Virus record (IMG/VR): IMGVR_UViG_3300036985_002165 | Coordinates: 1-34,505 of that record | DNA: 34,505 nucleotides | From: a virus | Strand: one strand, 5' to 3' | Part shown: positions 24,547 to 31,624 of the stretch, piece after piece | Position numbering within the stretch: the first letter of the stretch is position 1 | Layout: every line of letters starts with the position of its first letter | Position numbers and translations under genes: made by a program | Notes under the pieces: generated by a model | Seen by the model: only the letters and a program-made list of their open reading frames with translations | Database searches by the model: none | Told to the model about the DNA's origin: nothing

Positions 24547-24958
24547 TGTGAGTTTGTTCCTCTAGTTGAATCGGTTTGATTCCTTCAATGACTCGACTAC
24601 GCGCTTCATCTAAGGCAGATTGTATATTAATAGTTTCAATTGACATGGATATTTCCTGCTTGGCAGTCCATCCATGAACGTGTTGCAGGATTGACAGCGC
24701 CGCTTTTGAATCACCGTTTCTAGCAGCTTCTCTTAACTGAGTTGACGCTTCCATTTCTCCATCAGCTGCACCTTTCAACGCTGCCATTTCTGCAACAGGA
24801 TCGAGTTGGCATAACTGTCGATATTCGGAAGGTAACATTCCTGCGGCTAAGGCAAGCTTGTCACCTTTCAACCCTAAAGCAGCAGCATCATATATTTGTT
24901 GTAAGCGCCATTCGGTGGCTTGCACTTCTCTTGGCGTAAATGGGATTGATATCATCAT
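24467..24958 (-). CDS. terminase small subunit
   Basis: The 163-residue protein should recognise the packaging site and recruit the large subunit. The N-terminal half is helical with a possible helix-turn-helix (LKGDKLALAAGMLPSEYRQL, about 30-49). A middle part, DGEMEASTQLREAARNGDSK and AALSILQHVHGWTAK, is typical of phage small terminases with an oligomerising helix. The end is basic then acidic (SSRRRTDVDGGV). A strong site AAAGGAGG (24963-24970) precedes the double ATG at 24958. It is the first gene of the late block and lies next to the repeat array at 25070-25189, its possible binding site. Confidence 0.82.
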   Translation of the reverse strand: MMISIPFTPREVQATEWRLQQIYDAAALGLKGDKLALAAGMLPSEYRQLCQLDPVAEMAALKGAADGEMEASTQLREAARNGDSKAALSILQHVHGWTAKQEISMSIETINIQSALDEARSRVIEGIKPIQLEEQTHNGSTTNISSRRRTDVDGGVMVAQDSG

Positions 24959-24962
24959 CTAT

Positions 24963-24970
24963 CCTCCTTT
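24963..24970 (-). promoter_or_regulatory. strong ribosome binding site for the small terminase
   Basis: AAAGGAGG ends four bases before the first of two consecutive ATG codons. It is the strongest such site seen in the window. Confidence 0.8.
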
Positions 24971-25069
24971 CAAAATTATATTTAACATCATTTACCTATG
25001 GTAGTAAAGTTTTTTACAGATAATACTAAATTTTAAAAAAATTTTTAGGGGGGTAGCTTTTCAATTTTT

Positions 25070-25189
25070 AAAAAAAAATTTCTTGTGGTTCAGTTTCCAT
25101 TCTAAAAAAAATTTACTGTGGAGGCAGTTTTAAAAATAAAAAAAATTTACTGCGGTTCAGTTTCCAATTAAAAAAAAAATTTCTCGTGG
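25070..25189. repeat. four phased A-tract repeats, candidate packaging (pac/cosB-like) site
   Basis: Four copies of A(8-10)TTT followed by a seven-base box are present, with boxes CTTGTGG (25082), ACTGTGG (25115), ACTGCGG (25149) and CTCGTGG (25183). The TTT ends fall at 25081, 25114, 25148 and 25182, spacings of 33, 34 and 34 bases. Copies one and three also share TTCAGTTTCCA after the box. A weaker A-tract (25035-25046) ending in AGGGGGG precedes them. The array lies just upstream of the small terminase gene, where packaging sites often are. A role in initiation of replication is the main alternative. Confidence 0.6.
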
Positions 25190-25237
25190 GGGGTGTACAT
25201 GGGCGACGGACGGTTCAAAATCCCCCTATCACCCCCC
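25188..25237. promoter_or_regulatory. GC-rich inverted repeat around GGGCGACGG
   Basis: GGGGGGTG (25188-25195) and CACCCCCC (25230-25237) are inverted repeats 34 bases apart in an otherwise AT-rich stretch. Between them is GGGCGACGGACGG at 25201-25213. This is slightly like the cohesive-end core of lambda (GGGCGGCGACC), but the match is short. Confidence 0.4.
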
Positions 25238-25437
25238 CATCGACCAGGCACGTTACGTTATAACATATCATTTTAAGTTAACCTATTGATTTATATACGG
25301 TTTACGGTTTAAGTATTGAATCGATTGGCTATTTGAGTACGATGGCAGGACTTGAATTGGATTGTAAGTTATTGTTATCATTAATGTTTTACATCGGTGC
25401 TTTATAAAAGGTAACAAAAAAAGACACGATTTGCATT
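25238..25437. other. gene-free spacer
   Basis: I see no supported gene. It holds two adjacent short direct repeats (ACGTTACGTT near 25250 and TACGGTTTACGGTTTA near 25295). The minus strand carries a weak extended -10 (TGTTATAAC, about 25257-25265) that could start a terminase transcript. Confidence 0.4.
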
Positions 25438-25749
25438 TGTGTGTATTGTGCATAACTGTTTTTATAGTTGTACACATTGTACACATAAGGGCTATTTGCG
25501 TTCCTTGCATAGCTGCTTAATTTGGCATTTGTGTACAATGTGCATAATGTTCACACCTGTTTTTAGTCGGTAGCTTGTAACATTTTTTCCCGTAATATTA
25601 TAACTATTATATTATATTATTTTATAAACCTTATAATATCTAATATATACACATTATACACACAGCTCTTAAAGCCCCGCTAATAAAGGGAATGTTGTGG
25701 GCAAAATTGCTTGAAATTCTTATACACAACGATGCCCACATTATCCACA
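25438..25749. promoter_or_regulatory. predicted replication origin with DnaA boxes
   Basis: Five perfect matches to the DnaA box TTATNCACA occur. Two are on the minus strand (25447-25455 and 25539-25547) and three on the plus strand (25654-25662, 25720-25728, 25741-25749). Related 9-mers are placed directly beside several of them: TTGTACACA twice in tandem at 25468-25485, TGTGTACAA at 25530-25538 touching the second box, and TGTGTGTAT at 25438-25446 touching the first. The boxes of opposite orientation flank an AT-only core. This is the layout of a DnaA-dependent bacterial-type origin. It could also belong to a phage initiator using a similar motif. Confidence 0.75.
25593..25650. promoter_or_regulatory. 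AT-rich core, candidate DNA unwinding element
   Basis: About 58 bases almost free of G and C, made of TATTATA-type steps, lie between the minus-strand and plus-strand DnaA boxes. Such a stretch is expected where an origin first melts. Confidence 0.6.
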
Positions 25750-25758
25750 AATTAACTA

Positions 25759-25787
25759 TTGACAATATAACTTAATAGTTTTAATAT
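25759..25787 (+). promoter_or_regulatory. predicted early promoter
   Basis: A consensus -35 TTGACA (25759-25764) is followed after 17 bases by TAATAT (25782-25787). It lies 10 bases after the last DnaA box and about 55 bases before the first small plus-strand gene. AACTATT (25754-25760) and AATAGTT (25774-25780) form an inverted repeat overlapping the -35. Confidence 0.65.
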
Positions 25788-25794
25788 TTACTCA

Positions 25795-25817
25795 AGTTCT
25801 TGGAATGGCCAGGAACT
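25795..25817 (+). promoter_or_regulatory. inverted repeat at the start of the early transcript
   Basis: AGTTCTTGG (25795-25803) and CCAGGAACT (25809-25817) pair over nine positions with one G-U pair and a 5-base loop. It starts 8 bases after the -10 box, so it would form either a hairpin at the 5' end of the mRNA or a DNA operator at the start site. Confidence 0.6.
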
Positions 25818-25842
25818 AAAACACTAAAAAAAGGTAATCGAC

Positions 25843-25980
25843 ATGTCAAAAGTAGACAAATTATTAAAAGACTTATTAAAAGCAAACCGCGCAAACAACA
25901 AAAAAGTAGTTAATGATTTCAATAAACAAAATGAAAGATTAATTAAATTATTGGCAGAGGTTAACAATGCAAAATTTTAA
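25843..25980 (+). CDS. small charged helical protein, 45 aa
   Basis: The 45-residue frame encodes MSKVDKLLKDLLKANRANNK followed by a lysine- and asparagine-rich helix ending in KLLAEVNNAKF. Leucine/isoleucine spacing suggests an amphipathic helix or short coiled coil. I recognise no family. AAAGG lies nine bases before the ATG, and the gene follows the promoter at 25759-25787 and its hairpin. The next small gene starts inside its end (25967), so they are coupled. It could be an early host-takeover peptide; this is speculation from position. Confidence 0.6.
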   Translation: MSKVDKLLKDLLKANRANNKKVVNDFNKQNERLIKLLAEVNNAKF

Positions 25981-26071
25981 ATTAACAATTATGGCCGCAA
26001 CAAGCGCGCTGTTATTTGTTGGCGGTATTCGCCTAATATGTGAATTGCTTGTATTGATACAAACCGCTTAA
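25967..26071 (+). CDS. small membrane protein, 34 aa
   Basis: The 34-residue frame encodes MQNFKLTIMAATSALLFVGG followed by IRLICELLVLIQTA. It has one hydrophobic stretch of about 20 residues (ATSALLFVGGIRLICELLVL) interrupted by an arginine and a glutamate, so it is probably a single-span or peripheral membrane peptide. It overlaps the end of the previous gene by 14 bases in another frame. Such tiny early membrane peptides are common in phages but cannot be assigned here. Confidence 0.5.
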   Translation: MQNFKLTIMAATSALLFVGGIRLICELLVLIQTA

Positions 26072-26103
26072 AAACTAAACTATAACTAAAAGGTAGAATA
26101 AAA

Positions 26104-26349
26104 ATGAATGTAATCAAAACAAAATATATCGGCCCAACTAATTCCAGAGGATCACGTATAAAGGCGAGCATGGGTAAATTTAGTGTGACTATTCCATATC
26201 CGCATGAATTCAGTTATGAAGTATGCCATTTTCAAGCAGTCAAGGCGTTAGTAGTTAAACATGACCTGCAGGTTGACATTGATAATATGGGTTACGGATC
26301 AGACGATAACGGCTACTACTTCACTTTTAAACAATCAGTAATGAAATAA
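26104..26349 (+). CDS. hypothetical early protein, 81 aa
   Basis: I do not recognise this 81-residue protein. It starts with a basic part (MNVIKTKYIGPTNSRGSRIK), then FSVTIPYPHEFSYEVCHFQA, which looks like a strand and turn, and AVKALVVKHDLQVDIDNMGY, and ends with GYYFTFKQSVMK. The mix suggests a compact alpha/beta fold. AAGGT stands about ten bases before the ATG. It sits between the membrane peptide and the clamp-like gene in the origin-proximal block. Confidence 0.7.
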   Translation: MNVIKTKYIGPTNSRGSRIKASMGKFSVTIPYPHEFSYEVCHFQAVKALVVKHDLQVDIDNMGYGSDDNGYYFTFKQSVMK

Positions 26350-26361
26350 AGGTAAATTAAA

Positions 26362-26922
26362 ATGAAATTACAAGACTTAAGACTAGCATTAACCGCAGTG
26401 CCTAAAAAAACTGATATTCGATATTATCTTAATGGTGTAAAGATTACAAAAGACACTGTAAGCGCGTCAAATGGTCATATCTTATGCCATATCAACACAT
26501 ATCAGAACGAACTACCAAACAATATTGAAAATGATTATTTAATCGTTCCAGTAGAAACGATCAAAGCGCTGCTTAAAAAGATGGGCAGTAAACATGAAAA
26601 TAAGGAAGTATCTATATTTTTAAACAATGGCCGATACGAGCTGCAATGTTTGAATGAAGTTGAAGTGTTTACGCCTATCGATGGCAAGTATCCATCTTTC
26701 GACAAAATATTGACTCCAGTGAAAGCAAATAATCATGATGAAAATTTAAATAAAATATTGCATCAGTTTGATTGGTCATACGTCGCGCTGGCTAATGATG
26801 CAATATGTAAATATTACGGTAACACCACACCGAAACGTTTATACAGTTGTAATGAGTGCGGTTATTTTATGCCGTCATTAGATAATGACATTATCTATGT
26901 AATTATGCCGTGCAGGAACTAA
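26362..26922 (+). CDS. shortened DnaN-like sliding clamp (domains II-III only)
   Basis: The 186-residue protein resembles the bacterial beta clamp from its second domain onward. DIRYYLNGVKI at 18-28 parallels DVRYYLNGMLF of E. coli DnaN domain II. SASNGHIL (34-41) parallels the ATDGHRLA segment, YLIVPVETIKALLKKM (59-74) parallels SVIVPRKGVIELMRML, and PIDGKYPSFDKILTP (105-119) parallels LVDGRFPDYRRVLPK. The last residues YVIMPCRN match the DnaN end YVVMPMRL, part of the partner-binding pocket. Domain I is absent and domain III is short (about 65 residues against about 120). It could be a phage clamp working as a trimer, or a decoy for host clamp partners. It is in the early block beside the predicted origin. 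Confidence 0.75.
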   Translation: MKLQDLRLALTAVPKKTDIRYYLNGVKITKDTVSASNGHILCHINTYQNELPNNIENDYLIVPVETIKALLKKMGSKHENKEVSIFLNNGRYELQCLNEVEVFTPIDGKYPSFDKILTPVKANNHDENLNKILHQFDWSYVALANDAICKYYGNTTPKRLYSCNECGYFMPSLDNDIIYVIMPCRN

Positions 26923-26926
26923 GACA

Positions 26927-27091
26927 ATGACGGATAAAAAACCAGGTAGACCCTCAATTGCAAAAGAAGATAAAAACATCTTGCAAACTTTTAGTTTAAA
27001 ACAGTGGCAAGTAAGGCGGTTAAAAGAAACAAAAAACAAAAGTAAATTGATACAATTACTTTTAACCAAACATTTTACCAGTCTACCGTAA
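26927..27091 (+). CDS. small ribbon-helix-helix-like DNA-binding protein, 54 aa
   Basis: The 54-residue frame encodes MTDKKPGRPSIAKEDKNILQ, then TFSLKQWQVRRLKETKNKSK and LIQLLLTKHFTSLP. A basic GRP-containing N-terminus (AT-hook-like KKPGRPS) precedes a predicted short strand (LQTFSL) and two helices with the NKSxLIQLLL pattern seen in the second helix of Arc/MetJ-type proteins. It starts four bases after the clamp-like stop and ends 24 bases before a terminator. A role as early regulator, perhaps acting on one of the inverted repeats near the promoters, is possible but inferred. Confidence 0.6.
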   Translation: MTDKKPGRPSIAKEDKNILQTFSLKQWQVRRLKETKNKSKLIQLLLTKHFTSLP

Positions 27092-27115
27092 GCTAATTTA
27101 ACTTAATAATTCAAT

Positions 27116-27143
27116 AAGGGCGCCCAATAAGCGCCCTTTTTTT
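27116..27143 (+). terminator. intrinsic terminator after the early plus-strand block
   Basis: AAGGGCGC and GCGCCCTT form an 8-bp GC-rich stem with a 7-base loop, followed by TTTTT. Confidence 0.88.
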
Positions 27144-27446
27144 ATGCCTTGCACTCTGCTATTCCAGTCTATAACCTACTTATCAATCAAGCAGCTTAAC
27201 ATTAAATAACACGTTTTAAGGCCTTAACTATTAAAAGCAATAGTTACCTAGCCATAAAAATTAACGTGCTTAGAATCGATTAAAAACCGCCTAAAAAATA
27301 ACCCTATTTCCTACTAGGTTGTAGGGTATTCTAAGCAGTATACTGAAAATCCGCCCACCAGCAAAAAAAGTTTTGCTCAACTATTTCTGAGCAAAACCCA
27401 ATTTAATCCGATTTGATTTGATTTGAAATTTAGAAATTTTGGTTTT
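27144..27446. other. gene-free convergent region with inverted repeats
   Basis: About 300 bases without a supported gene lie between convergent blocks. Visible structures are TAACTATT/AATAGTTA (27225-27232 and 27239-27246), an imperfect ACCCTA/TAGGGT pair near 27301-27330, the minus-strand terminator at 27363-27397, and a GATTT repeat (GATTTGATTTGATTTG) near 27410-27425. The AACTATT/AATAGTT arms are the same as those over the early promoter at 25754-25780. Confidence 0.5.
27363..27397 (-). terminator. intrinsic terminator after the replication block
   Basis: On the minus strand, GTTTTGCTCA and TGAGCAAAAC form a perfect 10-bp stem with an 8-base loop, followed by seven T. It lies 50 bases after the PrimPol-helicase stop. 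Confidence 0.85.
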
Positions 27447-29744
27447 TCAATTCACAAGTGACAATTTTCTGTTTAGTTCTGGCTCAACTTTTTTCCTAAG
27501 TTCTGTCTTACTCAGCGCATTAATGGCTTCGTCATCAGGAGCTATGTAAATATGTTTCACGCTGGGGAATTCACGCGACTTAAGGCGACCCATATCTTTC
27601 CAGCCTGCTTCTTTAAGAGCATGAAGAAGTGCTGCTTGAGGAACCTTGATGTTACCTGGTGCAGTATTAACCAACCGATCACAGAGCGCATGGAATGGCG
27701 ATGCTATCACTCCCGATGCAAACTCACCGACACGGTTACGCATCAGCTCAACAAGATAAGACTCAGCGCTCGACATGCCTTGCTCAACTAGGTTTATTTT
27801 GAACTCGGTCATCATCGGTGCAGCTGCTGGATTGAACGTGCTAACGTCACGAGCATACAACCAACTGGCAATTGCTTCATAGCCTCCACCTGTCTTAAAC
27901 CACTCCCACATTGATTGCGCTTCTGCGTAATCCATACGAGGTGCATGTGACCAAACGCAGAACCATCGTCTGTCTTGTGTTTCTAATTGAATTGGCACAG
28001 GATCGTTTGAATAAGCCAACACAAACAAACGGTTCATCATGTCGTAAGGGTGTAATCCTTTACGGTTGATAGACAACGTTTCTGGAGGTGCAGCAATGAT
28101 AGGTTTTAATTTGTTAGCAAGCGCTCGTCTTTCTCGTGCATCGGTTTCTTTTAACTCGTTAAGGACTAAGATTTCACACTCTAATGCGTAACCAAACTGG
28201 CTGTTCATCGAATCATTATCAATGTACCCTCGGTTCTTAAAGTGAGGGCCACACACTGCCCAGATGAAAGGCGCATACATCGTATCCTTACCAGCTCCTT
28301 GGTCACCACCGTGCAGAATGGCGTGATTGATCTTGATCTTAGGGTTCTGGACTTTATATGCCATGACATTAAAAATATGCTCCAATTCAGCTTCATTAGG
28401 AACTAAGTTCTTGCAATGGTCAAGCCAGCGAGTGACGTTACCAGCCTTACCCGTCACATCAGGACGTGCATCACGCCAACGATTGCCGTACATGTCACCA
28501 TCCAAAGCGGTCAACATGGTTTCCCCAGCAGCGTAAGTGATCCCCACCAAAGCATGTGCGCCCATCGCCTGTCTGTTCTCGTCATAGCAAACTGAGGCTT
28601 CAATCTTACGCCCAGTATGAATGGACTTGCACTCAAGATGCCGGAACAAGGCGTTGAAAGTAGATCGGCTGACTTCACGTCTAGCAACCAAATCAAAATA
28701 AGATTCATCGGCTTGAATGTAAGCGAATCTGCTAAACCAATCTTTCTTTTCCAATCGTCCTAACTCCTTACGTTCGACTTCAGCAATAGCACTAGCCGCA
28801 TCTTGGCTAAACATATCAGTAGGCTCAAGTTTAGCTAACGTGTCAACCATAACTGAGGCTAATAATTCCTCACGAATTCCATGTGAATGTTTCGGGCCAC
28901 CTTCTGCCTGCACCCATTCAAGGTAGGTCTTACTGTCAAGATGTTGGCAAGACTCGTGAAAGCACATGAAGGCACGATTAACAGGATGATACCTTGCCAT
29001 TGGATTGCCATCAGAGTGCGCTGTTGCGTTGATGCAAGTCACGCCCACCCAGCCTTCACCATTAGCACCCTCGATGACATCACCACGCCCAACAAGCCAT
29101 GTTAAGACATCATCTTTGCCATCGTCAATCAAATCAACACGTTTAACTGTTGCGGTGTCTGCTTCACACGGAGTAACACCCAACGCTTTACATATCTGAG
29201 GTAAGGTGAACTCTAATTCAGGATTGAATTTAACCAGTACGGACTTAAAATTATCTCGACCAGGCTTAAGATTGACGCTATCAGGAAGGCGAAAATTACG
29301 AACGGCATTAATAGCGCCCCCATCAGTATAACCTGCATCAGCAATCGCTTTAATAGCTGCACTGAAATCCCCTTTTGTTGGTTGATCGTCAAGACCGAAA
29401 GTATACCCGTATTGGTAGTTACCTGGTGAAGTTTCCATAATCCATGTTGGAATCAGATCAGGCATTTTTGATTTAGTTCCAACATCATCCAACACGAGGA
29501 ACGCAACCAACTCACAATTGCTTGCAGAAGCACTCGGTTTGCCATCTTTAAAACGCTTAATGATAAAACTTGCCGTGTTACAGTACCAAGCACCTTTACG
29601 GTCATATTTAGTGGGAAGGTAAGCAGGCCAAGTACATTTTTGTGCGCCATCAGCGTGAAAAAGATCGGCTTTAGGAACTTGCTTAACAAATAGACAGGTT
29701 TCCCCTTCTGGCGCGATATTTATGATATACTCTATAAAGTTCAT
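27447..29744 (-). CDS. primase-helicase: RepB-type PrimPol plus SF3 helicase
   Basis: The 765-residue protein combines a primase and a helicase. Residues about 1-190 resemble RepB/archaeo-eukaryotic primases: LVLDDVG (D86, D87) as a metal site, METSPGNYQYGYTF, and NAVRNFRLPDSVNLK. Residues 237-266 form a probable zinc site (C237, H243, C261, C266, with MCFHESC). The C-terminal half is an SF3 / virulence-E-like helicase with Walker A HGGDQGAGKDT (about 478-488) and Walker B ILVLNELKE (525-533). It would open the DNA and lay primers for the phage polymerase. The gene begins one base after the polymerase stop and ends before a terminator. Confidence 0.87.
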   Translation of the reverse strand: MNFIEYIINIAPEGETCLFVKQVPKADLFHADGAQKCTWPAYLPTKYDRKGAWYCNTASFIIKRFKDGKPSASASNCELVAFLVLDDVGTKSKMPDLIPTWIMETSPGNYQYGYTFGLDDQPTKGDFSAAIKAIADAGYTDGGAINAVRNFRLPDSVNLKPGRDNFKSVLVKFNPELEFTLPQICKALGVTPCEADTATVKRVDLIDDGKDDVLTWLVGRGDVIEGANGEGWVGVTCINATAHSDGNPMARYHPVNRAFMCFHESCQHLDSKTYLEWVQAEGGPKHSHGIREELLASVMVDTLAKLEPTDMFSQDAASAIAEVERKELGRLEKKDWFSRFAYIQADESYFDLVARREVSRSTFNALFRHLECKSIHTGRKIEASVCYDENRQAMGAHALVGITYAAGETMLTALDGDMYGNRWRDARPDVTGKAGNVTRWLDHCKNLVPNEAELEHIFNVMAYKVQNPKIKINHAILHGGDQGAGKDTMYAPFIWAVCGPHFKNRGYIDNDSMNSQFGYALECEILVLNELKETDARERRALANKLKPIIAAPPETLSINRKGLHPYDMMNRLFVLAYSNDPVPIQLETQDRRWFCVWSHAPRMDYAEAQSMWEWFKTGGGYEAIASWLYARDVSTFNPAAAPMMTEFKINLVEQGMSSAESYLVELMRNRVGEFASGVIASPFHALCDRLVNTAPGNIKVPQAALLHALKEAGWKDMGRLKSREFPSVKHIYIAPDDEAINALSKTELRKKVEPELNRKLSLVN

Positions 29745-29745
29745 A

Positions 29746-31620
29746 TTATTTTCCGTATCGATACATTGTTGTTATTTCAATGTCTAATGGTATTCCCTCA
29801 GCCCAAACTGGGGGAGTACACATGACAGACATCATTCTTTTTGTAACTTCTTCAGCGTCATCTGCTTTACACTCCACAACAATCTCGTCATGAATATGTG
29901 CGATCACGTTATCTAATTGGCGTAGCGAGTATCTTAGTAGATCATTAGCAGTTGCTTGTGCGCAGTTTTCTTGGGCGATACCTTGCCACAGTCTAGCTCT
30001 AGGCCATTCTTCAGCATCGGACGCAGGTTTAAACGCTGCTTTAAGGTAAGTAACAGCGCCATCTTCTAACCGAGCAAATGGGTAATTCAACACTCTCCCA
30101 GACGGAAGAATATACCACAGATGCTCACCATCAAAAAGATAAGTCACTCGCCCTGCCGAGAACTCATGCCCCTTGTGACGCATAGCACTCATGTAAGCAC
30201 GTTCTAATTCTTGGCCGTACGGAATACACCAAGGATTTGCAATGCGCCAACCGTTAATCATGCGCTTGATCTGATGCTCCGGCATCTCAAGACCGTAAAT
30301 TCTAGCCATCGATGCAAACGCACCAGCTCCACCAGAATACCCTAAGGCCAACTCCTGAACTTTACCGATGAAACGTTGATCTTTGGTGACTTCCTTAACA
30401 TTAAAGGTAGACTTAGCATTTTCCACATACACATCACCACCGGATCGGAAGATGTCCAGCTTTGCTTCAGATGCCACATGATTAGATAACCACGGATTAC
30501 ACCTCGCTTCAATACCTGCCCAATCAGCCACGACTAGAACATTACCTTTAGCAGGGATAATAGCAGGTCTAATCATGCCTTTTAAAACGTTTGTAACGCG
30601 CGTTCCAAACGGACTAAGGTCATCACCTGCCAGCATAGCTGATCGTACTGCTTCAGGGTCTTTAGCGCAGATTCTAGCCATGTTCTGTAGCTGTACACCG
30701 TACGAACTGGCTCTACCTGTAGCAGAACCACCATTAAAGACAAACGCGCCACGAACGCGCCCATCTTCAATATCAGCCAGCTCTGCCATGCGTTTAAACT
30801 TAGCCACCGATGATGCGCTAATGTCGTCAATACACTGAACAACGTCTAGCACTTCATTGGGTAAATCCATTTGCAGTAAAGCCGTCCGAGTAGCTTTATT
30901 TAAAGATAACTTCTCATCCACCATCATCAGTTCAGGATCAATTCGTTCTGCAACCCATTCTTTTAACTTAGGCGAACGTGCAGAAGCGATGCCAGTAATG
31001 TCTTTGACTAAAGCTTGAATATCATCAAGTTCAGTCGTAGCATAGCCAATAGCAGCATGACACAATGGCACATCGACTAATAATCCTTTATCATTAATGC
31101 GCTCATTGACATGGTAATCCAGCAGTTCATCATCAGATAATTGACGTAATGCCAGACTAACTTCACGCATAGCACGAACGTCTTGCTCGCAATAATGAAT
31201 TAACTCAGGCAATAACGCAGTATTATAAGGAGCAACGCAACATTGACGGATCAACTGCTTACCTCGATGATCTTTCTTCATCTTGGCCGACATTGCCCGT
31301 CCAATATCTTCAAGGCTTCCCGGTAAACAATTAGCTCTCGCTTGTGTAGCGGTGCAGTAGAACTGCTCCAATTCAAAGTTAATGCCTAACACATACCAAA
31401 AGATTAGGCGCTCAAAAGCAGCGTTATGCGCGCGTATCTGACCTTTAAAGTTTCTGACACGTTCAGGGAATGGTTGATCCGGTGTCCAAGTCTGGACAGC
31501 TTCATCATCAAAAGCATAAGACATGCACAACACTTCAGTACTTCTGTCTTGTGCGTAATTGTAAACCCCATGCTTCTTCAAGTCACAGGCGCTCTTTGTT
31601 TCGAAATCTATAAATAGCAT
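29746..31620 (-). CDS. DNA polymerase, family A, with 3'-5' exonuclease
   Basis: The 624-residue enzyme should replicate the phage genome. The proofreading domain has exo I FIDFET (D5, E7), exo II AHNAAFE (about 64-70) and exo III YCEQD (143-147). The polymerase domain has motif A VVADWAGIEAR (D366), motif B R416-x3-K420-x3-L424-x3-Y428, and motif C HIHDEIVVE (H577, D578, E579). The position equal to F762 of E. coli Pol I is leucine (L424), a variant studied in marine phages as linked to slower, more accurate synthesis. There is no 5'-nuclease domain. The start is fixed by the exo I motif at residue 3. An intrinsic terminator lies 5-27 bases upstream, and I see no good ribosome site between it and the ATG. 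Confidence 0.95.
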   Translation of the reverse strand: MLFIDFETKSACDLKKHGVYNYAQDRSTEVLCMSYAFDDEAVQTWTPDQPFPERVRNFKGQIRAHNAAFERLIFWYVLGINFELEQFYCTATQARANCLPGSLEDIGRAMSAKMKKDHRGKQLIRQCCVAPYNTALLPELIHYCEQDVRAMREVSLALRQLSDDELLDYHVNERINDKGLLVDVPLCHAAIGYATTELDDIQALVKDITGIASARSPKLKEWVAERIDPELMMVDEKLSLNKATRTALLQMDLPNEVLDVVQCIDDISASSVAKFKRMAELADIEDGRVRGAFVFNGGSATGRASSYGVQLQNMARICAKDPEAVRSAMLAGDDLSPFGTRVTNVLKGMIRPAIIPAKGNVLVVADWAGIEARCNPWLSNHVASEAKLDIFRSGGDVYVENAKSTFNVKEVTKDQRFIGKVQELALGYSGGAGAFASMARIYGLEMPEHQIKRMINGWRIANPWCIPYGQELERAYMSAMRHKGHEFSAGRVTYLFDGEHLWYILPSGRVLNYPFARLEDGAVTYLKAAFKPASDAEEWPRARLWQGIAQENCAQATANDLLRYSLRQLDNVIAHIHDEIVVECKADDAEEVTKRMMSVMCTPPVWAEGIPLDIEITTMYRYGK

Positions 31621-31624
31621 AGCT

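Noticed and set aside
24975-24980. Perfect TATAAT on the minus strand just before terS
   Set aside because: As a -10 box it would start transcription at about 24968, inside or just before the ribosome site, and no -35 is seen; likely chance in AT-rich DNA.
25070-25189. CRISPR array as explanation of the regular repeats
   Set aside because: The units are A-tracts with short degenerate boxes, there are no true spacers of constant length, and no cas genes are present apart from a Cas4-like phage replication nuclease.
25283-25510. Minus-strand open frame of 75 codons in the origin region
   Set aside because: It crosses DnaA boxes and iterons, its product is low-complexity and rich in C, T and I, and no ribosome site is seen; better explained as chance in the origin.
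26878-27069. Minus-strand open frame of 63 codons over the ribbon-helix-helix-like gene
   Set aside because: The plus-strand frame here has good spacing after the clamp gene and lies before a terminator of the right strand; the minus-strand frame is its shadow.
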